Of a stretch of 47,410 nucleotides of DNA, positions 14,951 through 23,527 are shown piece by piece (position 1 is the first letter of the stretch; each line of letters starts with the position of its first letter). Origin of the DNA: Agathobaculum desmolans ATCC 43058 (GTDB lineage Bacteria; Bacillota; Clostridia; Oscillospirales; Butyricicoccaceae); assembly GCF_000701665.1 (NCBI RefSeq), contig NZ_JNJN01000018.1, forward strand, positions 1-47,410, given 5' to 3'. A program made the translations under genes and the position numbers. The notes under the pieces are model-generated. The model made no database searches. It worked only from the letters and a program-made list of their open reading frames with translations, and was not told the DNA's origin.

Positions 14951-17071
14951 ATGGTACGCGTTATCAAAAAAGACAATACCAAAGAAGCATTTAACATACA
15001 AAAAGTTGTGATCGCTGTTAATAAATCTGCAAACCGAGTGCTGTATACCTTTACGGAGGATGAGCTCAAAGCCATCTGCGATCATGTGGAGAGTTATATC
15101 CGTGAGCATGGGCTGACCGAAGTACAGATTTGGCAGATGCACAATATTGTAGAAGCTGCGCTGGAAGCGGTCCGCCCGGAAGTTGCCAAGAGTTACCGTG
15201 ATTACCGCAATTACAAGCAGGATTTTGTCGGCATGTTGGACAGCGTTTATCAAAAGAGCCAGTCCATCATGTATATTGGAGATAAGGAAAATTCCAACAC
15301 GGATTCTGCCTTGGTTTCTACCAAACGCAGCTTAATTTTTAATCAGCTTAATAAAGAACTGTATCAGAAATTTTTCATGAATACCGAAGAACTGCAGGCC
15401 TGCCGGGATGGCTATATTTATGTGCACGATATGTCTGCCCGCCGCGACACGATGAACTGCTGCCTGTTCGATGTAAAGCACGTGCTCGAGGGCGGCTTTG
15501 AAATGGGAAATCTTTGGTATAACGAGCCGAAAACTTTGAATGTAGCGTTTGACGTGATCGGCGACATTGTACTTTCTGCGGCCAGCCAGCAGTACGGCGG
15601 CTTTACCGTACCGTCGGTCGATCTGCTGCTTGAGCCATATGCGGAGCGCAGCTACAAAATGCTGACTGAAAAATATGCTCGCCTTGGTTTGGATGCTGAA
15701 ACCGTGGAAAAAGAAGTGATGGCTGACATTTTGAATGATTTCGAGCAGGGATTTCAGGGCTGGGAATATAAGTTCAATACGGTCGCGTCCAGCCGCGGTG
15801 ACTATCCCTTTATTACCATGACTATGGGTACCGGTACCGGACGTTTTGCGAAGCTGGCATCTATTACAATGCTTAACGTGCGCCGCAAGGGGCAGGGGAA
15901 AAAGGGTCAGAAAAAGCCTGTCCTGTTCCCTAAAATTGTATTTTTGTATGATGAAAACCTGCATGGCCCCGGCAAACCGCTTGAAGATGTATTTGAAGCC
16001 GGTATTTTGTGTTCGTCTAAGGCCATGTATCCCGATTGGCTCAGCTTGACCGGAGAAGGCTATGTGCCGAGTATGTATAAGAAATACGGCGCGATCATCA
16101 GCCCAATGGGCTGCCGCGCGTTCCTGTCCCCGTGGTATGAGCGCGGCGGCATGGAACCGGCGGATGAGCAGGACAAGCCCGTTTTTGTCGGTCGCTGGAA
16201 TATCGGTGCGGTTTCGCTGCATCTTCCCATGATTTATGCAAAGGCACAGCAGGAAAACCGCCCCTTCCACGAGGTGCTGGATTATTATCTGGAGCTGATC
16301 CGTAAACTGCATATCCGCACCTATGCTTATCTGGGCGAAATGCGCGCGTCCACCAATCCGCTGGCGTACTGCGAGGGCGGATTCTACGGCGGCCATCTGA
16401 AACCCTCGGATAAGATTAAGCCGATCATGAAAACAGCAACGGCTTCCTTCGGCATCACGGCGCTGAATGAACTGCAGGAGTTGTATAACGGCAAATCACT
16501 CGTCGAGGACGGCAATTTTGCCTTGGAAACATTGGAATATATCAATCAAAAGGTAATGCAGTTCAAAAAGGAAGACGGAAACCTGTATGCCATCTACGGT
16601 ACCCCGGCCGAAAGCCTGTGCGGTTTGCAGGTGGAGCAGTTTCGCAAAAAGTATGGTATCATCGAAGGAGTATCCGACCGGCCGTATGTGTCCAACAGCT
16701 TCCACTGCCATGTGACCGAAGACCTGACGCCGGTTGAAAAGCAGGATCTGGAAGGGCGCTTCTGGAACCTGTGCAACGGCGGTAAGATCCAGTATGTCAA
16801 ATATCCGATCGATTATAATTTGGAAGCCATTCGTTCGCTGGTGCGTCGTGCGATGCGGCTGGGCTACTATGAAGGTGTGAACCTGTCGCTCTCCTATTGT
16901 GATGACTGCGGGCATGAGGAGTTAAATATGGATGTTTGCCCGAAGTGCGGCAGCCGCAACCTGACCAAGATCGACCGTATGAACGGCTATTTGTCCTATT
17001 CACGTGTGAAGGGGGATACTCGCCTGAATGATGCAAAAATGGCAGAGATCGCAGAAAGGAAAAGCATGTAA
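14951..17071 (+). CDS. nrdD: Anaerobic (class III) ribonucleoside-triphosphate reductase
   Basis: A 706-residue glycyl-radical enzyme that reduces NTPs to dNTPs without oxygen. The first ~95 residues are an ATP-cone (VIKKDNTKEAFNIQKVVIAV), the allosteric activity-control domain. The catalytic barrel follows, and near the C-terminus a zinc site is visible as CDDCG and CPKCG. The glycyl-radical region is RMNGYLSYSRVKGDTR, with the radical Gly expected in NGYLS. Length is normal. A GAGAGG RBS precedes ATG 14951. The stop TAA shares its last base with the nrdG ATG, so the two are coupled. The organism must be able to grow anaerobically. Confidence 0.96.
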   Translation: MVRVIKKDNTKEAFNIQKVVIAVNKSANRVLYTFTEDELKAICDHVESYIREHGLTEVQIWQMHNIVEAALEAVRPEVAKSYRDYRNYKQDFVGMLDSVYQKSQSIMYIGDKENSNTDSALVSTKRSLIFNQLNKELYQKFFMNTEELQACRDGYIYVHDMSARRDTMNCCLFDVKHVLEGGFEMGNLWYNEPKTLNVAFDVIGDIVLSAASQQYGGFTVPSVDLLLEPYAERSYKMLTEKYARLGLDAETVEKEVMADILNDFEQGFQGWEYKFNTVASSRGDYPFITMTMGTGTGRFAKLASITMLNVRRKGQGKKGQKKPVLFPKIVFLYDENLHGPGKPLEDVFEAGILCSSKAMYPDWLSLTGEGYVPSMYKKYGAIISPMGCRAFLSPWYERGGMEPADEQDKPVFVGRWNIGAVSLHLPMIYAKAQQENRPFHEVLDYYLELIRKLHIRTYAYLGEMRASTNPLAYCEGGFYGGHLKPSDKIKPIMKTATASFGITALNELQELYNGKSLVEDGNFALETLEYINQKVMQFKKEDGNLYAIYGTPAESLCGLQVEQFRKKYGIIEGVSDRPYVSNSFHCHVTEDLTPVEKQDLEGRFWNLCNGGKIQYVKYPIDYNLEAIRSLVRRAMRLGYYEGVNLSLSYCDDCGHEELNMDVCPKCGSRNLTKIDRMNGYLSYSRVKGDTRLNDAKMAEIAERKSM

Positions 17072-17562
17072 TGCGGTATCATAATATCACCAAAGATGAT
17101 ATGCTGAATGGAGTGGGGCTGCGTGTTGTGCTCTGGGTGGCCGGATGCAGTCACGCCTGCCCGGGGTGTCATAATCCAATTACGTGGGATGCTGCGGGTG
17201 GGATTCTATTTGATGCGGCGGCACGGGATGAACTGTTTGCCGAACTGGACAAGGATTATGTGGCAGGAGTGACGCTGTCCGGCGGCGATCCGCTCTTTCC
17301 GGGCAATCGTGAAGCTATCGGCACTTTGTGCCGGGAAATCCGGGAGCGCTTTCCCGGTAAGACCATTTGGCTGTATACCGGATATCGGTGGGAAGAGATC
17401 GCCGAATTATCATTGCTTTCCTGTGTGGATGTTCTGGTAGATGGCCGTTTCATGCAGGCGCAGGCCGATCCGCAGCTTCACTGGCGCGGCAGTGCAAACC
17501 AACGGCTGATTGATGTACCGGCTACGCTGCAGCAGCACAAAATCGTTTTAATAGATGAATAA
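17071..17562 (+). CDS. nrdG: Anaerobic NTP reductase activating protein (radical SAM)
   Basis: A 163-residue radical SAM activase that installs the glycyl radical on NrdD. The iron-sulfur cluster motif is GCSHACPGCHNP, with Cys26, Cys30 and Cys33 in the CxxxCxxC spacing. The SAM-binding TLSGGDPLF (GGE-like) motif follows near residue 70. The start overlaps the last base of the nrdD stop. Length is typical. Downstream dut follows 25 bases later, giving a nucleotide-metabolism operon. Confidence 0.95.
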   Translation: MRYHNITKDDMLNGVGLRVVLWVAGCSHACPGCHNPITWDAAGGILFDAAARDELFAELDKDYVAGVTLSGGDPLFPGNREAIGTLCREIRERFPGKTIWLYTGYRWEEIAELSLLSCVDVLVDGRFMQAQADPQLHWRGSANQRLIDVPATLQQHKIVLIDE

Positions 17563-17587
17563 ACACAGAGAGGAAGCCTGAACACAA

Positions 17588-18100
17588 ATGCAGAAAATTG
17601 CAAAATTCCATAAGGTATCTGAGAAACAATTTATTGAGGACTGGCGTGCAGAAACCGGAAACTCCTTGGCAGAGGCTAAGATTGTATATGAAAGAATCCG
17701 TCTGCCGCGTCGCGCTACGGTTGGATCGGCGGGATATGATTTTTTTGCCCCCGAATCTTTTTCTCTGGTACCGCATGAAACCATCAAGATTCCGACCGGG
17801 ATTCGTGCAGAGATTGCAGAAGGGTGGGTTTTGCAGCTGTACCCCCGTTCGGGACTGGGCTTCAAATACCGGCTGCAAATGGATAATACTGTGGGCATCA
17901 TTGACAGTGATTATTTTACTGCCGACAATGAGGGGCATATTTTTATTAAAATGACCAATGCAAACCGACAGGGTAAGACACTGTCCATTGCGGCGGGTGA
18001 AGGCTTTGCACAGGGGATTTTTCTGCCATTTGGCATCACAGAGGATGATGATGCGGATGGGATCCGACAAGGTGGATTTGGCAGTACAACAGAAAAATGA
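17588..18100 (+). CDS. dut: dUTP diphosphatase
   Basis: A 170-residue trimeric dUTPase that hydrolyses dUTP to dUMP, keeping uracil out of DNA and supplying dTMP synthesis. Signature motifs appear in order: AGYDFFAP (motif 1), PRSGLGFKY (motif 2), NTVGIIDSDY (motif 3, catalytic Asp) and the C-terminal GGFGSTTEK (motif 5), the flexible arm that closes on substrate. It starts after a GAGAGGAAG RBS region. Placement after nrdDG groups enzymes that shape dNTP pools; a strong terminator follows seven bases downstream. Confidence 0.93.
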   Translation: MQKIAKFHKVSEKQFIEDWRAETGNSLAEAKIVYERIRLPRRATVGSAGYDFFAPESFSLVPHETIKIPTGIRAEIAEGWVLQLYPRSGLGFKYRLQMDNTVGIIDSDYFTADNEGHIFIKMTNANRQGKTLSIAAGEGFAQGIFLPFGITEDDDADGIRQGGFGSTTEK

Positions 18101-18102
18101 TG

Positions 18103-18131
18103 GAAAAAACCGTCTGTACAGACGGTTTTTT
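18103..18131 (+). terminator. Terminator after dut
   Basis: ACCGTCTGTACAGACGGT is a perfect short palindromic stem, flanked by A's and followed by TTTTTT. It closes the nrdD-nrdG-dut operon. Confidence 0.9.
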
Positions 18132-18186
18132 TCTTGCACGCATTTTGCCATGCCGTACTATACTGGTAGTAGGAGCGTGATGCGCA

Positions 18187-18336
18187 ATGTTCTGCCGTGG
18201 GCAAGTAATTGGTCTTGCTGTGTTTTGCATGGGACTGGGACTTTTGCTGGGCAGCCTGCTGCCGACGTGCCTGCCGGTTTGGCTGCTGTCACTGGCGCTG
18301 ATCGCGGCAGGTATTGTACTTTTTCGAAACGGATAG
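18187..18336 (+). CDS. Small hydrophobic membrane protein (49 residues)
   Basis: ATG 18187 opens a 49-codon frame. Two hydrophobic segments (VIGLAVFCMGLGLLLGSLL and PVWLLSLALIAAGIVLF) are joined by a short turn with Pro and Cys, and the tail ends RNG. GTAGGAG at about 18167-18173 could serve as RBS, though spacing is long. Its stop codon (TAG at 18334) overlaps the AGGAGG RBS of spoVM, so the two are probably co-transcribed. A role in sporulation is inferred only from the neighbour. I do not know the family. Confidence 0.6.
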   Translation: MFCRGQVIGLAVFCMGLGLLLGSLLPTCLPVWLLSLALIAAGIVLFRNG

Positions 18337-18352
18337 GAGGTATCCTGTTATG

Positions 18353-18424
18353 ATGAAAGTGGTTGTTTGGAAAAGTCCGAAATATCTGAGAGGTATCTTG
18401 TGTCGATTATTTCATATCACATAA
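18353..18424 (+). CDS. spoVM: SpoVM-like amphipathic spore-coat anchor peptide (23 residues)
   Basis: ATG 18353 opens a 23-residue frame beginning MKVVVWKSPKYLRGIL and ending RLFHIT. It matches the SpoVM pattern: a short amphipathic helix starting MK, with a Pro at position 9 followed by Lys and then GI-type residues (B. subtilis SpoVM begins MKFYTIKLPKFLGGI). SpoVM lies on the curved forespore membrane and recruits SpoIVA. AGGAGG at 18335-18340 is the RBS; ATG 18350 gives one extra Met and has better spacing, so either start is possible, but 18353 puts the Pro at position 9. The spoIVA gene 1.6 kb downstream strongly supports the call. Confidence 0.82.
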   Translation: MKVVVWKSPKYLRGILCRLFHIT

Positions 18425-18429
18425 TCAGG

Positions 18430-18471
18430 AAAAGCGGCGGCCGCACATGGATGCGGTACGCCGTTTTTGCT
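18430..18471 (+). terminator. Terminator after spoVM
   Basis: An interrupted GC-rich stem (arms AAAGCGGCG and CGCCGTTTTT, inner CCGC/GCGG) is followed by a T run. It separates spoVM from the sipL promoter. Confidence 0.65.
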
Positions 18472-18503
18472 TGCCACCCCCGGAGATAAAACCGCAGCAT
18501 TCT

Positions 18504-18532
18504 TCATATCCCGGCATGACGCAGCATATGGT
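18504..18532 (+). promoter_or_regulatory. Possible sigma-E-type promoter of sipL-spoIVA
   Basis: TCATATC (18504-18510) and CATATGGT (18525-18532) are 14 bases apart, resembling the mother-cell sigma-E pattern (ATA-type -35, CATAnnnT -10). SigE drives spoIVA in other spore formers. The match is partial. Confidence 0.35.
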
Positions 18533-18571
18533 AATGCAGGAGCAGCAGTGAAATAAAGGAGGCAGCATCAA

Positions 18572-20047
18572 ATGGAACTGAATCAAACAAGCATCTGCTA
18601 TTATGATAAGCGGCTATCACGGATCTCTACCTGCACAGAAAGCGCAGATACCATTGTGCCGGATACCTTCCCGGATGTCAGCCGCATCATTTGTGCCTAT
18701 GGTACGATATCTGTCAAGGACCAGACACCACAGAGCGGACGTCTGTTGCTCTCGGGTATTGTACAGACAACCGTACTGTATGAGCCGGAAAACGGCGGCA
18801 GCCCGCGTCTGCTGACCATTCCGGTCAGTTTTGCCCATATTGAAGAGTGTGATGGACTGGAAACCGATACTGTATGTTCGGTGGCATGTCGTCCGGCAGT
18901 GATAGAAGCTACTGCGGTCAACAGCCGCAAGGTCAATGTCAGTGTTCAGCTCTGTTTTTCAACCGAAGGATACAGCAAGACCGCATGCGAGGTGACCGAG
19001 CAGATCGATTTGCCTGATATTGAGCTGCTGCGCACAGCGTATCCCGTTACATTGATCGAACAGGTACGCAGCTACGCGATTACGGTGCTGGATGATGTGA
19101 ATTTGTCAGATGCTTCTGATTTGACGCTGCTGCATACAGCATGCGCATTTCGCGCGGTGGAATGCCGGGCAATGCATGGAAAAATCGTGCTGAAGGGAGA
19201 AGCGGCGATCCAATGCTTGGCTTTGCAGGAAGATGGCGCTGTGCGTGTGCTGAGTAACAGCACCCCGTTTACACAAATTCTCGAGCTACCGGAAGCGGAA
19301 GAAGGGGATACCGTTCAAGCCTGTCTGACCGCACAGGACACAGACTGCAGAATTGATGCCGATGGGCTGCTTTCCTACACGGTCGCAGCATCGGCACTCA
19401 TCACCCTGCGCCGGACACGCAGCCTGCAAATGATACATGATCTATATTTGCCAGGCAAGGCTTTGCAGTTGCAGGAGGAGCAAACAACTTTCCGCACGAT
19501 GCCCCCGCAGCTTCCGTTCAGCTGTGAAGCAACGGAAAATCTGCAAACCGCACAGCACGTATCCCATGTAATCACAGCACAGGCATATTGCTGCGGTGTT
19601 AAACGTTCCACGGCGGAAGAATTGCAGATCACCGCTGCTATACAGATCCTATATCTGAGTGATGATCAAAAGATTTGTGCGCTGCATCGCCTGCTGCCGG
19701 TTGCGATGTCCTGTGCGGCGGCGGGAGAGCTGTCTGACATTGATCTGCGCGCACATGCTTCGCCGGCGGGGGAAAAGGGATTGCTGCTGACCATTACCGC
19801 CTCTGGCTTGGTGGCCTCAGAGGAACGTCTCATGTTCCGTCATATTATGACTTTGGAACCGACGGAGTCATCCCGCCCTGCCGATGGTGTCACTTTGGTG
19901 CTTCGCTGCATTGACCAAGAGGAGCGGTTGTGGGATATTGCAAAAAACTGCGGCACAACAGTAAAGGCGATCCGCAGCGTGAACGGATTGTCGGAAGAAA
20001 CCGAACAGGTTTCACAAACCATGCTGCTGATTCCGATTCAGGTATGA
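18572..20047 (+). CDS. sipL: SipL-like DUF3794/LysM spore-coat protein
   Basis: A 491-residue protein with DUF3794 (SPOCS) modules, most clearly in ESADTIVPDTFPDVSRIICA and further copies after residue 150 and 340. It ends in a C-terminal LysM domain (EERLWDIAKNCGTTVKAIRS, then NGLSEE). This architecture matches SipL of Clostridioides difficile, whose LysM domain binds SpoIVA during coat assembly. The neighbour 14 bases downstream is spoIVA itself, and spoVM lies just upstream, so context agrees. AAAGGAGG precedes the ATG by about nine bases. No signal peptide, as expected for a mother-cell cytosolic protein. The general DUF3794/LysM call is firm; the SipL name rests on architecture and synteny. 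Confidence 0.88.
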   Translation: MELNQTSICYYDKRLSRISTCTESADTIVPDTFPDVSRIICAYGTISVKDQTPQSGRLLLSGIVQTTVLYEPENGGSPRLLTIPVSFAHIEECDGLETDTVCSVACRPAVIEATAVNSRKVNVSVQLCFSTEGYSKTACEVTEQIDLPDIELLRTAYPVTLIEQVRSYAITVLDDVNLSDASDLTLLHTACAFRAVECRAMHGKIVLKGEAAIQCLALQEDGAVRVLSNSTPFTQILELPEAEEGDTVQACLTAQDTDCRIDADGLLSYTVAASALITLRRTRSLQMIHDLYLPGKALQLQEEQTTFRTMPPQLPFSCEATENLQTAQHVSHVITAQAYCCGVKRSTAEELQITAAIQILYLSDDQKICALHRLLPVAMSCAAAGELSDIDLRAHASPAGEKGLLLTITASGLVASEERLMFRHIMTLEPTESSRPADGVTLVLRCIDQEERLWDIAKNCGTTVKAIRSVNGLSEETEQVSQTMLLIPIQV

Positions 20048-20061
20048 AAGGCAGGGAACAT

Positions 20062-21537
20062 ATGGAAAATCAAATTTATGACCAGATCAGTGCGCGGACC
20101 GGCGGAGATATCTACATCGGCGTAGTTGGACCGGTGCGCACAGGAAAATCCACCTTTATCAAGCGGTTTATGGAAACCATGGTTTTGCCCGGAATGGAGA
20201 ATCTCTATCAAAGAGAACGGGCTCGTGATGAGTTGCCGCAATCCGGGACCGGCCGCACAATCATGACGGCTGAGCCAAAATTTGTTCCGGAGGAAGCAGC
20301 CGATATCGCATTGCCTGAGGGAGGAAGCTGCCGCGTTCGGTTGGTGGACTGCGTAGGGTATTTGGTAGAAGGTGCGCTGGGCAGCATGGAAGAAGACAGC
20401 CCCCGTATGGTATCCACCCCGTGGCGCGAAGAGCCGATGACCCTTGCCGAAGCCGCGGAGTTGGGTACGCACAAAGTGATCGATGAACACTCTACTATCG
20501 GCCTTGTAGTGACAACGGACGGCAGCTTTACTGAAATTCCGCGTGCCAACTATGCACCGGCGGAAAAGCGGGTAATCGAAGAGCTGACTGCGCTGGGAAA
20601 ACCGTTCATTGTATTGGTTAATTCTGCCGATCCGCAAAGTGAGGCTGCACAGGATGTTTGCGCACAGCTGAGGAATGACTACCAGATTGAACCGCTTGCT
20701 GTGAACTGCGCCGAATTGGATGAAAAGGGGATCACAGAATTACTCAAGCGGGTGCTGTACGAATTTCCGGTCTGCGAAATCGGCTTTGTTCTGCCGCGCT
20801 ACATCAGTTCTTTGCCGGTCGGACATCCGGTGCAGAACAGCGTTTATCAATGTATCCGCAGCGCTATAACAGGCGGAGAACGGATGCGGGATGTGCGCAC
20901 TTTGTGCAGTAAGCTGACGGAAAATCAGTATATTGGGCGATCGGATATCGAGTGGATGTCGCTGGGAAGCGGCAAAGCCCGTGTGCGGGTGGAAATACCG
21001 GAAAGTGTATTTTATGGAATCGTCGGAGAGCAGACCGGAATTCGTATACAGGATGCCGCAGACCTAATTGCTGTTCTGGATGACTTTTCAAAAATCAAGC
21101 AGCAGTATGAACGCCTGCGCGGGGCATTGGATCAGGTATATCAAACCGGGTATGGCATTGTAATGCCGTCGGTCGATGAGCTGACGCTCGAAGAGCCGGA
21201 AATCGTGCGGCAGGGTGGCCGATATGGTGTGCGGCTGCGGGCCTCGGCGCCTTCGATCCATCTTATGCGCGCGAACATCAAAGCGGAAGTCAGTCCGATT
21301 GTGGGGACAGAAAAACAGTCGGAAGAGTTGGTGCACTATCTGCTCAGCGAATTCGAGGAACAGCCTGAAAAAATTTGGGATACCAATATATTCGGAAAAT
21401 CACTCAATGAACTGGTGCGGGAAGAGCTTTCTCATAAGCTGAGCCGTATGCCGGACGACGCAAGATCGAAGATTCGGGAAACGCTGGAAAAGATCATCAA
21501 CGAAAGTGCCGGCGGACTGATCTGTATTATTCTTTGA
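20062..21537 (+). CDS. spoIVA: Stage IV sporulation protein A, coat morphogenetic ATPase
   Basis: A 491-residue SpoIVA, the ATP-driven protein that polymerises over the forespore as the coat basement layer. The opening MENQIYDQISARTGGDIYIG and Walker A GPVRTGKS (residues 23-30) are diagnostic. RLVDCVGYLVEGALG follows, as do the C-terminal segments and the hydrophobic end GGLICIIL, the tail region that contacts SpoVM in B. subtilis. Start 20062 follows GGCAGGG by about seven bases; an overlapping ATG at 20044 would add six residues and is less likely. A terminator follows at 21585. Full length and intact. Confidence 0.97.
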   Translation: MENQIYDQISARTGGDIYIGVVGPVRTGKSTFIKRFMETMVLPGMENLYQRERARDELPQSGTGRTIMTAEPKFVPEEAADIALPEGGSCRVRLVDCVGYLVEGALGSMEEDSPRMVSTPWREEPMTLAEAAELGTHKVIDEHSTIGLVVTTDGSFTEIPRANYAPAEKRVIEELTALGKPFIVLVNSADPQSEAAQDVCAQLRNDYQIEPLAVNCAELDEKGITELLKRVLYEFPVCEIGFVLPRYISSLPVGHPVQNSVYQCIRSAITGGERMRDVRTLCSKLTENQYIGRSDIEWMSLGSGKARVRVEIPESVFYGIVGEQTGIRIQDAADLIAVLDDFSKIKQQYERLRGALDQVYQTGYGIVMPSVDELTLEEPEIVRQGGRYGVRLRASAPSIHLMRANIKAEVSPIVGTEKQSEELVHYLLSEFEEQPEKIWDTNIFGKSLNELVREELSHKLSRMPDDARSKIRETLEKIINESAGGLICIIL

Positions 21538-21582
21538 CAGGCGGCAGCGAATCGCCCGCTATACAATGGTCTATACGAGAAG

Positions 21583-21617
21583 AAAGAAAAAGTCAGGACA
21601 TGCGCCTGACTTTTTCC
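21583..21617 (+). terminator. Terminator after spoIVA
   Basis: AAAAAGTCAGG and CCTGACTTTTT form an 11-bp stem around an ACATGCG loop, ending in T's. Confidence 0.9.
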
Positions 21618-21639
21618 TGTTTTAGTGCGATATAGAAGA

Positions 21640-21684
21640 CGGAAAGCGCAGCGCTCACCAGTTAATGGCAAGCGCTGCGCTTCA
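21640..21684 (-). terminator. Terminator-like hairpin for the minus-strand operon
   Basis: AAGCGCAGCGCT (21644-21655) pairs with AGCGCTGCGCTT (21671-21682). On the minus strand it lies just after the HTH gene and is followed by TTTCC, a weak T tract. Confidence 0.6.
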
Positions 21685-21714
21685 TAGCAGCCGTACTATT
21701 GTATTCGTATGCGG

Positions 21715-22140
21715 TTAAAACAAAGTTGGTTCATTTTCATCAAACAGTTTGTCGTTGATCTCGTTAAGCGGGGTATGGTGCATAATGCCATAGCTGATGA
21801 TAGCATCCCGCTTGTTGCGAAGATAGATTTGCGCATAACCGGCTTGCTTGAGAAGGCGCTGCGTTTCCTCTAATGTTGTTTCCAGCCCAACACATAAACA
21901 GAGCAAACGGTTGCGGGATGGCTTGCGGCGTCCGGAAAATACCTGATGCAAATACACCTCGCTCATACCGGACTTGCGTGCCAATGCAGCTTTGGAAATA
22001 GATTTCTTTGCATAAATATGCTCCAGCAGCTCGGTTACGCTCAGGTCAAGGAAAAACGGTTCGTGTGCACGAATATAGCTGTCAATGTTGGGCGCTTCCA
22101 TCAGCTCCTGACCCAAATCATCTGTCGATTTTACGTGCAA
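21715..22140 (-). CDS. Helix-turn-helix regulator
   Basis: A protein of about 141 residues. The helix-turn-helix is ISKAALARKSGMSEVYLHQV followed by FSGRRKPSRNRL, and the family tail TTLEETQRLLKQAGYAQIY and RNKRDAIISYGI follows. I recall this Xre-like family occurring near Ser/Thr kinase genes in Clostridia; here a kinase lies 1.4 kb away on the opposite strand. ATG 22155 would begin inside GGGAGGAG; a TTG at 22140 is six bases after GGAGGA and is preferred, giving MHVKSTDDLGQ. It starts directly after the SLH gene stop on the same strand, so the two form an operon. Its targets are unknown. Confidence 0.8.
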   Translation of the reverse strand: MHVKSTDDLGQELMEAPNIDSYIRAHEPFFLDLSVTELLEHIYAKKSISKAALARKSGMSEVYLHQVFSGRRKPSRNRLLCLCVGLETTLEETQRLLKQAGYAQIYLRNKRDAIISYGIMHHTPLNEINDKLFDENEPTLF

Positions 22141-22156
22141 ATCGTCTCCTCCCATA

Positions 22157-23254
22157 TCAACGATACATCTGTTGAATCTTTTTTAACTGTTCGTCATGCG
22201 TTTCCCACAGAGCCGTGGCTTCGTCAAACAGAGGTTCACAAGCCTCCAGCGCAGCAACGTCTGACATGGCATTGCTTTGGATTTTCCAGTACAAGGAAAT
22301 AATTTGATCTATGGTTGCCCGCGGTTTGGAAAATTCAACATGATTACCATATAACCGAAGCGCTTCGCGGGCATGGTCGATTGCTTCGCCAATGGTGCGT
22401 GACATATCCATTTTGGCAGAGAAATAGCGGTTAAAATTCCATCCAGCACTCATTTGCGCACTCATGCAGGAGAGCGATGCGCTCGCCTGTGCAACCGAAG
22501 CAACCCCGGCTTCGCTGCCGGCCAGCAGGCAGATTTCCTGCACCTTGGCATTGCTGAGCGTGCCTCCCTCAGGCGGCTTTTCCGCAAGCGTAAATTCAGT
22601 ACGGAGGGATGCATCTGCCATAAGGGTAACAATTTTAGCAACTTCGCTGCGCTTAATTGTATTTTTAGGTGCAAATGTGCCATATTTATCATTGCCCGAA
22701 ATAACGCCTGCGTTATACAGGCGATATACGGCCTTGGTCCATGCTTCCGAAGAAGAGGCAGATACATCCGGAATACTTGTGATCGTGTTAATGGCGCGGA
22801 GCGCGTCGTCCGGCAGTGCCGCGTTGAGGATCTGCGCAAACTGAGCACGGGTTGCAGATGCAGTATAGCTGCTGTATGCACCGGCGCTGATGATGCCTTT
22901 TTCGACGGCATAATCTACATATACCTGATACCACGGATTGCCTTGCGTAAACTCTTTTCCTTCCGCATAGTAGATATTGTGCAGATTACATGCCAAAACG
23001 ACTGCTTCGGCAATAGTGAGATTGCCGTTCGGGTTAAAGGTCGTATCGCTGTTGCCACTGACAAGATCGAGTTCAAAGGCGTCTTTTACATATTCTGCAT
23101 ACCAAGCAGCGGCGGAAACATCGGTGAATTGTCCGTCTGTATAGGTCTTGGTGCGTTCAAAGTTGGAAAGCCCTGCATTGGCAGCAAAAGCGGACGGCAG
23201 CGTAGATAAGGCCATCACAGAAGCCAATGCTGCGGAAATCAATCTTTTTTTCAT
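22157..23254 (-). CDS. SLH-domain surface protein
   Basis: A 365-residue secreted protein. The signal peptide is MKKRLISAALASVMALSTLP with cleavage near AFA-A. SLH repeats cover about residues 35-215 (FTDVSAAAWYAEYVKDAFEL; GIISAGAYSSYTASATRAQF; AVYRLYNAGVISGNDKYGTF), the module that binds pyruvylated secondary wall polymers. The last 150 residues are helical and of unknown function. A strong GGAGG RBS precedes the ATG. It is transcribed away from the kinase gene, with an intergenic region of 273 bp between, and is followed by the HTH gene in the same direction. Confidence 0.88.
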   Translation of the reverse strand: MKKRLISAALASVMALSTLPSAFAANAGLSNFERTKTYTDGQFTDVSAAAWYAEYVKDAFELDLVSGNSDTTFNPNGNLTIAEAVVLACNLHNIYYAEGKEFTQGNPWYQVYVDYAVEKGIISAGAYSSYTASATRAQFAQILNAALPDDALRAINTITSIPDVSASSSEAWTKAVYRLYNAGVISGNDKYGTFAPKNTIKRSEVAKIVTLMADASLRTEFTLAEKPPEGGTLSNAKVQEICLLAGSEAGVASVAQASASLSCMSAQMSAGWNFNRYFSAKMDMSRTIGEAIDHAREALRLYGNHVEFSKPRATIDQIISLYWKIQSNAMSDVAALEACEPLFDEATALWETHDEQLKKIQQMYR

Positions 23255-23527
23255 GATAATTCCTCCTTTTACCTGTGCGTGTGCTGATAATTTTCAGTTG
23301 CTGCAGTCAACTGTCTTCCGGAAAATCAAACAATTTTTGCATGGATAGGCGCAGCCGATATTGCGGAAAAAGAAATTATATCGCTTAAAATATCCTTTTT
23401 CTCGCTGTAAAGACAGGTAAATCCAAAAAAACCTTTGATTCCCGGGAGAAAACCTACTCATTATAAGCACTTTATCGATAAAAACAATATGCTGTTTGCA
23501 TAGTAAAGCCGATATGGAGAGAGCAGG
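23255..23527. other. Divergent intergenic region between SLH and kinase genes
   Basis: AT-rich, non-coding, 273 bp. It must hold the promoters of the minus-strand SLH-HTH operon and the plus-strand kinase operon. I see no clear conserved operator, although such a region would be the natural target for the HTH protein. Confidence 0.45.
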
